A stretch of DNA of 64,000 bases from an uncultured Victivallis sp. (GTDB lineage: Bacteria > Verrucomicrobiota > Lentisphaeria > Victivallales > Victivallaceae). The notes beneath the pieces were generated by a model. The model made no database searches. It was not told the origin of the DNA and saw nothing but the letters and a program-made list of their open reading frames with translations. The stretch is from NCBI GenBank assembly GCA_944389895.1, contig CALXOA010000008.1:62001-126000 (forward strand), given 5' to 3'. Positions 24,912 through 33,818 of this stretch are shown one piece after another; position 1 is the first letter of the stretch, and each line of letters opens with the position of its first letter. The translations under genes were made by a program, and so were the position numbers.

Positions 24912-26666
24912 ATGCATGTCGCATTCAAAAAAGTGTCATCCGCCGAGTTCCGGCACGGAGCAATCGCAGGCGGAATCCTGCTGCTCCTGCTGTTTTTGCT
25001 TTATTTCCCGGGGCTGGACTATCCGTTCCTTCGGGATTGGGATGACGGAAACTTCGTACTGTATAATTCCCGGCTGGCGTTCACCGCGGAGAATCTGCTC
25101 TACTACGCCCTCAACCCGTTCCATGACCTCTATACGCCGTTGCCGCTCTATTCACTGATGGCGGACCACGCGCTGTTCGGACTGCAACCGCTCTGCTTCC
25201 GGCTGCACAATCTGCTGCTCCACTTCGCCGCGGCGGGGTTCCTGCTGCTGACGCTCCGCCTCCTCGGGATCCGGCTCTGGATCGCCTTCGCCGCAGCCTT
25301 TCTCTGGGCGGCCAATCCGCAGAAGGTGGAGTCTGTGATCTGGATCACCGAACGCAAAGATGTGCTCTGCGGCGCCCTTGCCCTGGCCGCGGTCTACTTC
25401 TTTGTGCGCGCTCTGTTGCGGGGGCGTACCTCATATGCGGCCGGAGTGCTGGCGGCGCTGGCGATCTTCGCAAAACCGGCCGCCGCACCACTGCCGGGCG
25501 TCATGATCGTGGCGACGTTCTGCCTGTTCGGCAGGCGGTTGCCGTGGCGCCGGGCACGGCGGTTGTTGTGTTTCCCGGTCGCGGCGAGCCTCGCGGCACT
25601 GTTCTGGGCGACACTGATCACGGCGAAAACCAACCCCGGAGTACCGGAAACCAACCTTGCGGTACCGCTGTTCAACCTCTTCCGGTATCCGGTCACGGCG
25701 TTGATCCCCTATGAGACCAATCCTGTTTATCCTCCGTTGCGCGGTTACGCCCCGGCGGCGGTGATGGCCATTGCCGGAATCGTACTGGCGGCAGGATTCC
25801 TCTTCGTCGGCCGCCGGACGGGACTTGAATGGCGCAGGATTCTTTCGCTGCTCCTGATCATCGCCGGCTGCACCGTGCCGGTGCTTGGATTGCTGCGCTA
25901 CACCAACTTCCATCACTGCGACCGTTACAACTATCTGGTTTCCGCGGCGGTCTGGGGGAGCGTGGCGATTCTGGCGGAACGATGGGCGGGAAGTTTCCGG
26001 AACCGGGACCGCGGCCTGAAAATCGCGGCCGCCGCGATTGCCTACTGCTTCTTCTATCTGACCTGGAGTTACATCCCGTACTGGGAGAGCTGTGAAAAAC
26101 TCTACGCCTGTTCGCTGCAGCAGGACCGGCTCGCAAACATCAAAACGCTGGAAAACGTGGTCTACTCCTCCTTTCGGACCAACAACACCGCGCTGTTGAC
26201 GGAAGTCGCCGACCGGCTGATGCAATTCCATCGGGAGTACGGCGTGACGAAGGAGCAGGCTGCCAACATGGAGCTCTTCTTCCGGGAACACACCGCGCTG
26301 GTTGCGGGAAACTATCCTGCCGCTCTCGGATTCGCCCGGCAGCTTTCGGAGATTCTCGAACGCAGCGGACGAACCGGTTTTCTCTGGCCCGACCTCACTT
26401 TTCCGCTGCTCTATCGCGATCTCGCAGTCGCCGCGGCGATGGAGAAACGACCACAGCAGGCAATCACACTGCTCGACCTGGAACTGCGCGCCCGCGGGCA
26501 GGATGATCCACAATATTTCGTTGCCCTGGCGATGAAAGCGCAACTCACCGGCGATTACGCCGGACAAATCGCAGCCTGGGAGAGTGCGGTCCGCCTCGAG
26601 CCGGAGAACCGGAAATTCCGGCAAATCCTCTCGGATCTGAAGACGGCACCGCCTCCGTCGCACTGA
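24912..26666 (+). CDS. TMTC-like GT-C membrane glycosyltransferase with TPR tail
   Basis: A 584-residue polytopic membrane protein. The catalytic-type loop 1 has a DWDD acidic motif (42-45) and the loop with VESVIWITERKDVL (139-152) is a hallmark of the TMTC/GT105-like GT-C family, whose eukaryotic members transfer mannose from a lipid carrier to protein Ser/Thr. About eleven TM helices follow, up to about residue 380. The C-terminal 200 residues are helical TPR-like repeats (QQAITLLDLELRARGQDDPQ, ESAVRLEPENRKFRQIL). It suggests O-glycosylation of exported proteins or of envelope glycans; the acceptor is unknown. The start at ATG 24912 follows a GGAAAGGA at a rather long distance. It is the last gene of the 20.0-26.7 kb cluster. 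Confidence 0.78.
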   Translation: MHVAFKKVSSAEFRHGAIAGGILLLLLFLLYFPGLDYPFLRDWDDGNFVLYNSRLAFTAENLLYYALNPFHDLYTPLPLYSLMADHALFGLQPLCFRLHNLLLHFAAAGFLLLTLRLLGIRLWIAFAAAFLWAANPQKVESVIWITERKDVLCGALALAAVYFFVRALLRGRTSYAAGVLAALAIFAKPAAAPLPGVMIVATFCLFGRRLPWRRARRLLCFPVAASLAALFWATLITAKTNPGVPETNLAVPLFNLFRYPVTALIPYETNPVYPPLRGYAPAAVMAIAGIVLAAGFLFVGRRTGLEWRRILSLLLIIAGCTVPVLGLLRYTNFHHCDRYNYLVSAAVWGSVAILAERWAGSFRNRDRGLKIAAAAIAYCFFYLTWSYIPYWESCEKLYACSLQQDRLANIKTLENVVYSSFRTNNTALLTEVADRLMQFHREYGVTKEQAANMELFFREHTALVAGNYPAALGFARQLSEILERSGRTGFLWPDLTFPLLYRDLAVAAAMEKRPQQAITLLDLELRARGQDDPQYFVALAMKAQLTGDYAGQIAAWESAVRLEPENRKFRQILSDLKTAPPPSH

Positions 26667-26733
26667 CGGGAAGGAAGATTTTTCCTTATTATATTTTATC
26701 TTATTATATATAGTATAAGAAAAAAGAGTAATT

Positions 26734-28059
26734 ATGATGGAAAAACTGATCCTGCCTTCATCATCGGTACCCGTTCTTGCCGATGTGGACATCTGCGTGG
26801 CCGGCGGCAGCTGCACCGGAGTCTTCGCGGCGGTCACCGCCGCCCGGCGCGGTGCCCGGGTTGCGATCGTCGAGCCGCAAAACCGTTTCGGAGGTACGGC
26901 CGTCGCCTCGCTGGTCTGCTACTGGCACAGCCTCTTCACACTCGACGGTTCCCGTCAGATCATCGCGGGCCTGACTCAGGAGGTCATCGACCGGCTGGCC
27001 CGGCGCGAAGCAGTGGAACTGGCCACCGACAACAATCCGTCGTGGTACGCCCGGCTGAACACCGAGGAGCTGGCAATCGATCTCGACGAACTGGTGAAAG
27101 AAACCGGTGTGCTGCCGTTTCTCCACACCCGGGCAGTGGATGTGTTGCGCGACGGCGACGGGCGGTTGAACGGCGTTGTCACGGCGGGCAAAGGGGGGCT
27201 CGGCGCCATCCGGGCGAAGTTCCTGGTGGATGCGACCGGAGACGGCGATCTCTGCGCCGCCGCCGGAGTCCGAATGTGGCACAATGCCGAACTCCAGCCC
27301 CCGACCGCCTGCGCCCGACTGAGCAGCTGGCCGCAGTTCAAACGGCCGCTGGGCGAACTCGTCCACGAAGCGGCGGAAAAATTCCACCTGCCGGAGGGGC
27401 ACATCTGGGGGACCTTTCTGCCCCACAGCAGTTCCTTCCTGCTGGCGGGGACCAAGATTCCCGGTCTTGACCTGTCGAAACCGGCAGCTCTGACCGGAGC
27501 AGAGATCGAAGGGCGCCGCCAGTTGCGGGCGATCCAGGACCTGATCGCCGAAGCCGGTTACACCCGGCCGGTGCTGGAGGCGCTGCCGTCGCTGATCGGC
27601 ATCCGCGAGACCAGGCACATCCACTCCCATTACCGGCTCAAAACCGACGATCTGCTCAGCGGGCGCCGTTTCCCGGACACTGCGGCGCGCGGCACCTACC
27701 GGGTGGACATCCACAGCCAGGAGCGGGCCGGAACCCGGTTCCTCTACCTTGACGGCCGCGAGGAGTTCCACAGCCCGGACCGGCCGCCGGAGACGGGGTA
27801 CTGGCGTGATCCGGCTCTGCCGGCGCCGGAGTACTATGAAATTCCGCTGCGCAGCCTGATTCCGGCGGGCTTCGACAACCTCATTGCCGCGGGCCGGATG
27901 ATCGACGCTGAAGCAGGCGCGTTCGGAGCGGCGCGGGTGATGGTCAATTTGAATCAGACCGGCGAAGCCGCCGGTGCGGCGGCGTTCCGTGCGCTCGATG
28001 AAAACGGTCCGATCGGGAGTTGGAGGGAAGAAGGGGAAAGGGGAGAAACGACAAAATGA
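26734..28059 (+). CDS. FAD-dependent oxidoreductase (PF12831 type)
   Basis: A 441-residue flavoprotein. The N-terminal dinucleotide-binding motif is VDICVAGGSCTGVFAAVTAARRGARVAIVE, then NRFGGTAVASLV; a second element is LVDATGDGDLCAAAG, and the C-terminal FAD-binding block is LRSLIPAGFDNLIAAGRMIDAEAGAFGAARVM. This arrangement is common in a family expanded in Lentisphaerota and Planctomycetota, often linked to sugar catabolism; the substrate is unknown. Two adjacent ATGs (26734, 26737) can start; both follow a weak GAG. Upstream is an AT-only stretch (about 26680-26720) that should hold its promoter, although no clear -35 is seen. Confidence 0.87.
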   Translation: MMEKLILPSSSVPVLADVDICVAGGSCTGVFAAVTAARRGARVAIVEPQNRFGGTAVASLVCYWHSLFTLDGSRQIIAGLTQEVIDRLARREAVELATDNNPSWYARLNTEELAIDLDELVKETGVLPFLHTRAVDVLRDGDGRLNGVVTAGKGGLGAIRAKFLVDATGDGDLCAAAGVRMWHNAELQPPTACARLSSWPQFKRPLGELVHEAAEKFHLPEGHIWGTFLPHSSSFLLAGTKIPGLDLSKPAALTGAEIEGRRQLRAIQDLIAEAGYTRPVLEALPSLIGIRETRHIHSHYRLKTDDLLSGRRFPDTAARGTYRVDIHSQERAGTRFLYLDGREEFHSPDRPPETGYWRDPALPAPEYYEIPLRSLIPAGFDNLIAAGRMIDAEAGAFGAARVMVNLNQTGEAAGAAAFRALDENGPIGSWREEGERGETTK

Positions 28060-28122
28060 GCCGGTTTTTTCCGGAATCTTTCAGAAAAAAACATTTTTTT
28101 TCAATTTTTTATTGATTTTCCC

Positions 28123-28151
28123 TTGCAAAATCGAAGTTTTTTTGGTAAAAT
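28123..28151 (+). promoter_or_regulatory. Promoter for the prepilin-like gene
   Basis: TTGCAA (28123-28128), 17-bp spacer, TAAAAT (28146-28151). It lies in a very AT-rich stretch (28085-28155) with T and A runs that would act as a strong UP-like element. The 5' leader is about 80 nt. Confidence 0.65.
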
Positions 28152-28238
28152 ATAAGCAACGAGCGCGGATTTGGACCGGATTATAAGTGTTGGATAGCCG
28201 GCCGTCCGGACAAGCATTATCGAAAAAGGAGATAAAAA

Positions 28239-28889
28239 ATGAAGAAGACTCGTGGTTTCACCCTCATCGAATTGCTCGTCGTGATCGCGATCATCGCGAT
28301 TCTGGCGGGTATGCTGCTGCCGGCGTTGAACCAGGCCCGTGAAAAGGCCCGGCGTATCGCCTGCACCAGCAACCTGAAGCAGATCGGCACCTCCGCCAAG
28401 ATGTATGCCGGTGACTTCGACAGCCGTCTGCCCAAAGCGGATGGTGGTTCCTTCGGCGGCGGTTCGTATGCGATGGAGCTGATGCGCGCCAACGACTACC
28501 TGACCGACTACGCGGTCTACCTCTGCCCCTCCACCACGACTTCGGCCCAGACCGGGACTTTAGCTCTGACCGCCACGGTTGGTAAGTTCACCGACTACTA
28601 CTTCGCCGGCAACATGATGGAAGGCGATTCCCAGACCTACGGTCGTTCCGATTCCGGTCTGGCCTGCGACAAATCCACTCACGCAACCGAAAGTAATGGA
28701 GGCTCTTCGAACCACTCCAAGTTCGGTAACATCCTCTATCAGGGCGGCCATGTGCTGAGCAAGACCAGCACCGAGTCCGATCCAGATTCAGAGGAAGGTG
28801 AACTTGCCAAATTCCAGGGAACCGATGCCGGAACCAAGTACTGGTACGGTGCGGCGAACCTCGGTTACACCTCGACCTTCGAAGAGTAA
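28239..28889 (+). CDS. Prepilin-type N-terminal cleavage/methylation protein
   Basis: A 216-residue secreted/envelope protein with the type IV prepilin start [25 protein letters not shown]: short basic leader, cleavage after Gly6, Phe at +1 and Glu at +5. After the N-terminal helix comes [21 protein letters not shown], a block typical of the Planctomycetes/Lentisphaerae pilin-like (DUF1559-related) proteins. The rest is a globular Ser/Thr/Gly-rich domain with [20 protein letters not shown] and a final acidic tail. PVC genomes often carry dozens of such genes, presumed pseudopilins or surface proteins processed by a prepilin peptidase; a function for this one is unknown. AAAAAGGAG precedes ATG 28239. 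It is monocistronic with a promoter and terminator of its own. Confidence 0.9.
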   Translation: MKKTRGFTLIELLVVIAIIAILAGMLLPALNQAREKARRIACTSNLKQIGTSAKMYAGDFDSRLPKADGGSFGGGSYAMELMRANDYLTDYAVYLCPSTTTSAQTGTLALTATVGKFTDYYFAGNMMEGDSQTYGRSDSGLACDKSTHATESNGGSSNHSKFGNILYQGGHVLSKTSTESDPDSEEGELAKFQGTDAGTKYWYGAANLGYTSTFEE

Positions 28890-28915
28890 TTCTTCCGGGT
28901 TGCCAGGTAAAAAGA

Positions 28916-28946
28916 ACGGAGAGACTTTCAAAGCCTCTCCGTTTTT
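28916..28946 (+). terminator. Rho-independent terminator after the prepilin-like gene
   Basis: ACGGAGAG (28916-28923), an 11-nt loop (itself holding CTTT/AAAG), CTCTCCGT (28935-28942), with a T run to 28946 and TTT again after one C. It starts 26 bases after the stop codon. Confidence 0.9.
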
Positions 28947-28969
28947 CTTTCAAAAAAGATTGAAACGTG

Positions 28970-30772
28970 ATGTCCATGCGGATCCGTGCAGCATGTCAAC
29001 TGATTCCGGCGGGGTTGTTGCTCGCCGGACTGCTGTTCGCCTATCCGCTTGCGCTCGGCCGCTGGGCGATCGGGCAACTGCCGTTCTGGGGGGAGGCGCC
29101 CTTCTGTGGAAAACTGGAACTCGCTCTGCTTGCGGCGGCGGTATGTCTGTTCTACCTCGACCGGTTGAAGCGGCTCTTTGCGGCCGACCGGATGAGCCGC
29201 TGGTGGGCACTGGCTGCCGGTATCGCCTGCGTGATGGCCATCGGCCGCTGGTTGCTCTTCGATACCTCATTGTTGCGGCTCTCCGAAGCGGGATTCTACC
29301 TCCTGCTGCCGTTGGCCGGCGCCGCCGCGGCGCCGGAATTGCGCCGACTGTTGCCCGGTTTCTTCGCCCTTTCCGGAGTATTGACGCTGTTGACACTCTG
29401 GCGTGAACTCTCTCTCGGCCTCCCGCCGACCGGAATCGTCGGGAACTGGAACTGGAACAACACACTTCTGGCGATTTCCGCAGCGGGAAGCGTGCTGCTG
29501 TTTTCCCACGGCCGTAAAGCGGTCGCATTCGCAATTGCGGCCGCGGGAATCGTGGTTCTGTTGTGGAGCCAGTTTCTCCCCGGCTACACCTCATTCGCCA
29601 CGTTGCTCGCTTTCGCCGGAAGTTGTCTCGGGCTACCGCTCTGGCGTCGCTGCCCGGCCCGCTTCCGAAGTGCCGCGGCATTGCTCCTGCTGGTGGCAGC
29701 GGGAGGGGTGTTTCTGCTGGCCGTTCTGAATTTTCAGGGCGACACCCGGCTCGAGTTGTGGCGCGCCACTCTGGAGTTGATCCGCCGGTCCCCCCTGACC
29801 GGCGTCGGTCCGGGGGAGTTTGAATTTGCGATTCCGGGGCCGCTGGCCGACACCGGATACTACCTGACCCGTTTCGCCGCCGACCGCCAGCCGCACCCGC
29901 ACAATGAACTTCTATTCCTCTGGGCCCAGTTCGGGTTGCCGGGCTTTCTGGCGGCACTGCTGCTGTTCGCCCTCGCGTTGCGCGGAATCGGCCGCCTCCG
30001 GCTCTCCGACACGGGGATCCTGATTCCCGCCGGGATTTTTCTGATGTTGTTGTTCCACGGCCAATTCGATGTATTGCTTTCCGAACCGCTGACCGGAGGA
30101 ATCTTTCTGCTGCTCGCCGGGTTCTGCTGGCGCAACGGAACCCCCCATCGCCGAATCGAAAAACCGCTCTCTGCGATCGGCGGCTGGCGACTTGGAGCCG
30201 CAGCCTTTCTCGCGCTTTTCGCCGCGATAGCAGGGCTCGACCAGTTTTATGGCGGGATGGAGCTGCGTGCCGCCCGCGCCGCCCGCGCCGACGGCGATCT
30301 GGCCGGAGCGGAACACCATCTGGTCAACGCCTTCCAGCACCGTCTGACTGCGGAAAAGATCTATTTCGCCTCAGGGCTCGCTCTCTTCGACCGTAAGGAT
30401 CCGGAACGGACACTCGAACTTCTGAAGCTCTATCCGGAGAATCTGCGGCAGCCGTTTTATTCCCACAGCCTCGGCAGAGCGGCGCGGGCCCATGCCGTCC
30501 TCGGGAACCGGGAGGCTGCCCGGGAGAGTTTCCGCAAAGAACAGGAACACTATCCGCTCAGCATCCACAATGCGCTCCTGACCTGCCAGTTCCTGGCCCG
30601 CCAGGGACATCCGGACGAATTGAAAACGGCGGAAGAACGACTCGAAAGGCTGATGAAGCTCAAGAGGGTCTCCGCTGCCGAACTGCCGCTGCTGCTCCGG
30701 CGCCAGATCCTCGACGATACGCCGGCGGAGCTGGAGGCCTACCGGAATGAACAGCGGAAACAGCAGCCATGA
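28970..30772 (+). CDS. O-antigen ligase/polymerase-like membrane protein with TPR-like tail
   Basis: A 600-residue polytopic protein with about eleven TM helices, then a soluble helical tail of about 170 residues. The O-antigen_lig (PF04932) pattern is visible: GIVGNWNWNNTLLAISAAGS, SPLTGVGPGEFEF and the diagnostic HPHNELLFLWAQFGLPGFL segment. Such proteins polymerise or ligate glycan chains (or glycosylate pilins) on the periplasmic face. The tail (ARADGDLAGAEHHLVNAF, AHAVLGNREAARESFRKEQE) looks TPR-like. Starts at 28967 (GTG), 28970 (ATG) and 28976 (ATG) are close together; none has a good SD, and 28970 is a choice among equals. It overlaps the next gene by 4 bases (ATGA). Confidence 0.8.
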   Translation: MSMRIRAACQLIPAGLLLAGLLFAYPLALGRWAIGQLPFWGEAPFCGKLELALLAAAVCLFYLDRLKRLFAADRMSRWWALAAGIACVMAIGRWLLFDTSLLRLSEAGFYLLLPLAGAAAAPELRRLLPGFFALSGVLTLLTLWRELSLGLPPTGIVGNWNWNNTLLAISAAGSVLLFSHGRKAVAFAIAAAGIVVLLWSQFLPGYTSFATLLAFAGSCLGLPLWRRCPARFRSAAALLLLVAAGGVFLLAVLNFQGDTRLELWRATLELIRRSPLTGVGPGEFEFAIPGPLADTGYYLTRFAADRQPHPHNELLFLWAQFGLPGFLAALLLFALALRGIGRLRLSDTGILIPAGIFLMLLFHGQFDVLLSEPLTGGIFLLLAGFCWRNGTPHRRIEKPLSAIGGWRLGAAAFLALFAAIAGLDQFYGGMELRAARAARADGDLAGAEHHLVNAFQHRLTAEKIYFASGLALFDRKDPERTLELLKLYPENLRQPFYSHSLGRAARAHAVLGNREAARESFRKEQEHYPLSIHNALLTCQFLARQGHPDELKTAEERLERLMKLKRVSAAELPLLLRRQILDDTPAELEAYRNEQRKQQP

Positions 30773-32643
30773 CGCTCGACACCTTTATCCGCGCTCAGAT
30801 CGCCCCGGTGCCACTGGCGCTTGCCGCACTTCTGCTGCTTCTTCCGGCGGCGCTGGGCCTCGGGAGACTCGCTCTCGCACCGCTCCGGGTATCGCGCCGC
30901 CGGGTGCCGCCGGAGTTTCCCGAATTTGTGATCGGATTCGACCTGCTGGCACTCTGCTGCCGAATCGGCGACCGGTTCATCCTCGCGCTTCCGGTCTGGG
31001 GGATCGCCCTCCTTCTTCTGCCGCCGGCTCTGTACGGTCTGGCAGCCCTGCTGCCGCGCTTTGCCTCCGGGATCAGACACAATCCGCGGTTGGCCCTGAT
31101 CGCGGCCTCAGGGGCCCTGCTGACGCTCGGGTCGGCACTGCTGCCCCCTTATGCCTGGGATGAACAGGTCTACCAGATCGCACTTCCCGTCAGCTACATC
31201 GCCGACGGCACCACCGCCCTGCGGCTCGACAACTCCTATTCCGGTTTTCCGTCAATGCCCCATTTCGTGATGCTCGCCGGAATCCGGCTCGGCGGGCTCT
31301 GCTTTCCCCGCCTTCTGGTCTGGGCGGTCTGGCCGTTGCTCCTGCTGTGGCTTTACTTTACGCTCCGCCGTTTCGGCCGGGCGATTGCCGCAATCCTCAC
31401 CCTGGCCGTTCTCTTTGCGCCGGTCACGGCGGCGCTGAACCGCAGCTGTTATCTGGAGTGTTTCATCGCACTCAACCTGCTCGCGGGAGTCGCTCTGACC
31501 GGAGCCCTGCGGCACAGGGCGCTTCCGGCGGCGGTTGTCGCGGGATTCACCGCGGGAATGGCGGCAGCGGTCAAGGCGACCGGGGGCGGAGTCGCGCTGG
31601 CGATCGGGCTATTCTGGCTTTTCCTCTTCCTGTCGACGGATCGGCGCGACTGGAGAGCGCCGTTCGCCTTTGCAGTCGCGGCGCTGGCGGCAATGGTCCC
31701 CTTCTACTGGCGTGCCTTCGCAGGAACCGGAAACTTCCTCTACCCCTTCGGCAGTTCGCTCCTCGCACCGGGGTCACCGGCAGCGCTGGTCGAGCGTTTC
31801 CAGACCCTGCTTGGAACCGCCCGCTATGGCGTAACCGGACCAGTCGGACTGCTCTTCGCATGGGCGTTCGCCGCCGTCGACGGCGAACTCTTCGACGGCA
31901 TCGTCTTCGGAGCTCAATTTCTGCTGCTCATCGCGGCCGCGGTCTGGGGGCTTGCAACCCTCCGCCGCCGCCATCGCAGCCGTTTCTCCATCTTCGCGAT
32001 TCCCGCCGTCGCGGCCGCGGCGCTCTATCTCTTCTGGGTTCTGACCTCGCAACAGACCCGTTTTCTTTTTCCCCTCTACCTGATGACGGCCTGGGGTGCC
32101 GGCTTCGGCCTCGCCCGGCTGCCGCGGCCGATCCGCACCGGAGCGTTGGGATTGATTGCCGTCGCGACGCTCCTGTCGATCAACCTGCCGATGCTGCGCC
32201 ACTATCCGCTGGCCTGGAAACTGTCCAGGCAGGCCGTCGCCGCGCCCGGAGAGTTCCTCGCTGTCGCCACCCATGATCCGGCCTACTACGCGATGCTCGA
32301 CCATCTTGCGCAGCAGACGCCGCCCGGCAGCCGGGTGATGCTGCTTTTCGAGCGGCGCATGCTCTACCTGCCGCGCCCCGCCCGGAACGGAACACCGAAT
32401 TTTCAACAACGCAACTTCACGCCGGTTCCCGAAACCGCAGACAACGTGCTCGAAGTCCTGCGCAGAGAAAAGATCGACTACCTGATGCTCGGGGCAACCG
32501 AGAGGGATCCGGACTATCTGACGGAGTTCGACGAGGACAACCGGCGGCTCGGGCTTCATATCCGCGACCTGCTCCGTAGCGGCGACCTTGCGCTGGTCAC
32601 GGTTCCCGGCGGCGGCGACTACACGCTGTTGAAAGTCCGCTGA
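30769..32643 (+). CDS. GT-C-type membrane glycosyltransferase-like protein
   Basis: A 624-residue membrane protein with about twelve TM helices. After the first helices comes a periplasmic loop with the acidic motif YAWDEQVYQIALP, which fits the Asp-Glu motif of GT-C/GT39-like enzymes using polyprenyl-phosphate sugars, and SYSGFPSMPHFVMLAGI. The C-terminal about 130 residues form a soluble domain (ATHDPAYYAMLDHLAQQTPPGSRVMLLFE). The specific sugar and acceptor are not predictable. Start ATG 30769 overlaps the stop of the O-antigen-ligase-like gene (ATGA), so the two are cotranslated and probably act on the same surface glycan. Confidence 0.75.
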   Translation: MTLDTFIRAQIAPVPLALAALLLLLPAALGLGRLALAPLRVSRRRVPPEFPEFVIGFDLLALCCRIGDRFILALPVWGIALLLLPPALYGLAALLPRFASGIRHNPRLALIAASGALLTLGSALLPPYAWDEQVYQIALPVSYIADGTTALRLDNSYSGFPSMPHFVMLAGIRLGGLCFPRLLVWAVWPLLLLWLYFTLRRFGRAIAAILTLAVLFAPVTAALNRSCYLECFIALNLLAGVALTGALRHRALPAAVVAGFTAGMAAAVKATGGGVALAIGLFWLFLFLSTDRRDWRAPFAFAVAALAAMVPFYWRAFAGTGNFLYPFGSSLLAPGSPAALVERFQTLLGTARYGVTGPVGLLFAWAFAAVDGELFDGIVFGAQFLLLIAAAVWGLATLRRRHRSRFSIFAIPAVAAAALYLFWVLTSQQTRFLFPLYLMTAWGAGFGLARLPRPIRTGALGLIAVATLLSINLPMLRHYPLAWKLSRQAVAAPGEFLAVATHDPAYYAMLDHLAQQTPPGSRVMLLFERRMLYLPRPARNGTPNFQQRNFTPVPETADNVLEVLRREKIDYLMLGATERDPDYLTEFDEDNRRLGLHIRDLLRSGDLALVTVPGGGDYTLLKVR

Positions 32644-32657
32644 TCCGGGTGTATAGT
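32629..32657 (+). promoter_or_regulatory. Sigma70-type promoter for proB
   Basis: TTGAAA (32629-32634), 17-bp spacer, TATAGT (32652-32657). The -35 lies inside the end of the preceding gene. The leader is about 30 nt. Confidence 0.7.
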
Positions 32658-32692
32658 AACTGCGAACCATTTTCTCAACTTACAGGTGCGTA

Positions 32693-33814
32693 ATGGCAAA
32701 CGAAAATATGGAAATCCGGCGCGAACTGATCCGGAACACCCGGCAGGTCATCCTCAAAGCCGGAACCCGACTTCTGGCCAGTCAGGAGGCGGTCGCCGAA
32801 CTGGTCGACGGCATCGACGCGGTGCGCCGGCACGGCTGCCGGGCGCTGCTGGTCACCTCCGGTGCGGTGGGCATGGGAATGCGGGTGCTCGGGCTCTCCA
32901 GAAGACCGAAGGAGCTTGCCCGGATTCAGGCTCTCGCGGCGATCGGTCAATCCCGGCTGATGGCGATCTACGACGAGGAGTGCCGGCGGCGCGGCTTCAA
33001 GACCGCACAGCTGCTGCTGACCGCCGCCGATCTGCGCAACCGCGAACGCTATCTCAACGTGATGAACTGCATCAATGCACTGTGGGAGAACGACATTCTG
33101 CCGATTGTCAACGAGAACGACTCGGTATCGGTCGATGAACTCAAGTTCGGCGACAACGACACACTCGCCGGCATGCTCGCGTCGATCACCGACTCCCAGC
33201 TCACCGTGATCCTGACCACCGAACAGGGGCTGCGTGAACGGGTGGACGGGAAGCTCGGGGAGCGTATCTCCGTGGTGAAAACGCTCGACAACACGATCCG
33301 GGCCATGGCCGGAGGGACCGACAACTCCGAATTTTCAATCGGCGGCATGAGTTCCAAGCTCCGGGCCGCGGAAATCGTAACCGCCGCCGGGGAGTATCTC
33401 TGGATCGCCGACGGCCGGGTCAAAGGCATCCTGCGTTCGATTCTGAACGCGGAGGATGTCGGTACCGTGTTCCTCCCGCGCAGCCGCCGGATTCCGGGGC
33501 GGAAGCGCTGGATCACTTTCTTCAGCCGGGTTTCCGGTACATTGCTGGTCGACGCCGGTGCGGAACAGGCGCTCCGCCGCCAGGGCAAGAGTCTGCTGCC
33601 TTCGGGGGTCCGTTTCGTCAGCGGTGATTTCCGACGCGGCGACACCGTCGAAATCGCCGGACCGGACGGGGTTGCCTTCGCCCGCGGAGTGGTCAATCTC
33701 CAGGCCGCCGACTGTCTGAAGATCTGCGGCCGCCACTCCGATGAGATCCACGAGATCCTCGGCCCCAACGTCGACGACGAGTTGATCCATCGCGACAACC
33801 TGACGCTGCTCTGA
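32693..33814 (+). CDS. proB: Glutamate 5-kinase
   Basis: ProB makes gamma-glutamyl phosphate from glutamate and ATP, the first step of proline synthesis. The 373-residue protein has the amino-acid-kinase domain (VILKAGTRLLA, LVTSGAVGMGM, NVMNCINALWENDILPIVNENDSVSVDELKFGDND, GGMSSKLRAAEI) and the C-terminal PUA domain (SLLPSGVRFVSGDFRRGDTVEI). The first strand reads KAGTRLL where KxGSSL is usual. ATG 32693; the SD is weak. proA is not adjacent; miaB follows after 4 bases. Confidence 0.95.
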   Translation: MANENMEIRRELIRNTRQVILKAGTRLLASQEAVAELVDGIDAVRRHGCRALLVTSGAVGMGMRVLGLSRRPKELARIQALAAIGQSRLMAIYDEECRRRGFKTAQLLLTAADLRNRERYLNVMNCINALWENDILPIVNENDSVSVDELKFGDNDTLAGMLASITDSQLTVILTTEQGLRERVDGKLGERISVVKTLDNTIRAMAGGTDNSEFSIGGMSSKLRAAEIVTAAGEYLWIADGRVKGILRSILNAEDVGTVFLPRSRRIPGRKRWITFFSRVSGTLLVDAGAEQALRRQGKSLLPSGVRFVSGDFRRGDTVEIAGPDGVAFARGVVNLQAADCLKICGRHSDEIHEILGPNVDDELIHRDNLTLL

Positions 33815-33818
33815 ACGA

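Noticed and set aside
26670-26733. Terminator/promoter in the AT-rich stretch between the TMTC-like gene and the FAD oxidoreductase
   Set aside because: Several overlapping TATA-like words exist but no -35 at a proper distance and only a 4-bp GGAA/TTCC stem; not specific enough to annotate.
28967-28975. GTG at 28967 as start of the O-antigen-ligase-like gene
   Set aside because: Three starts lie within nine bases and none has an SD; the ATG at 28970 was used for convenience. The choice changes at most three residues.
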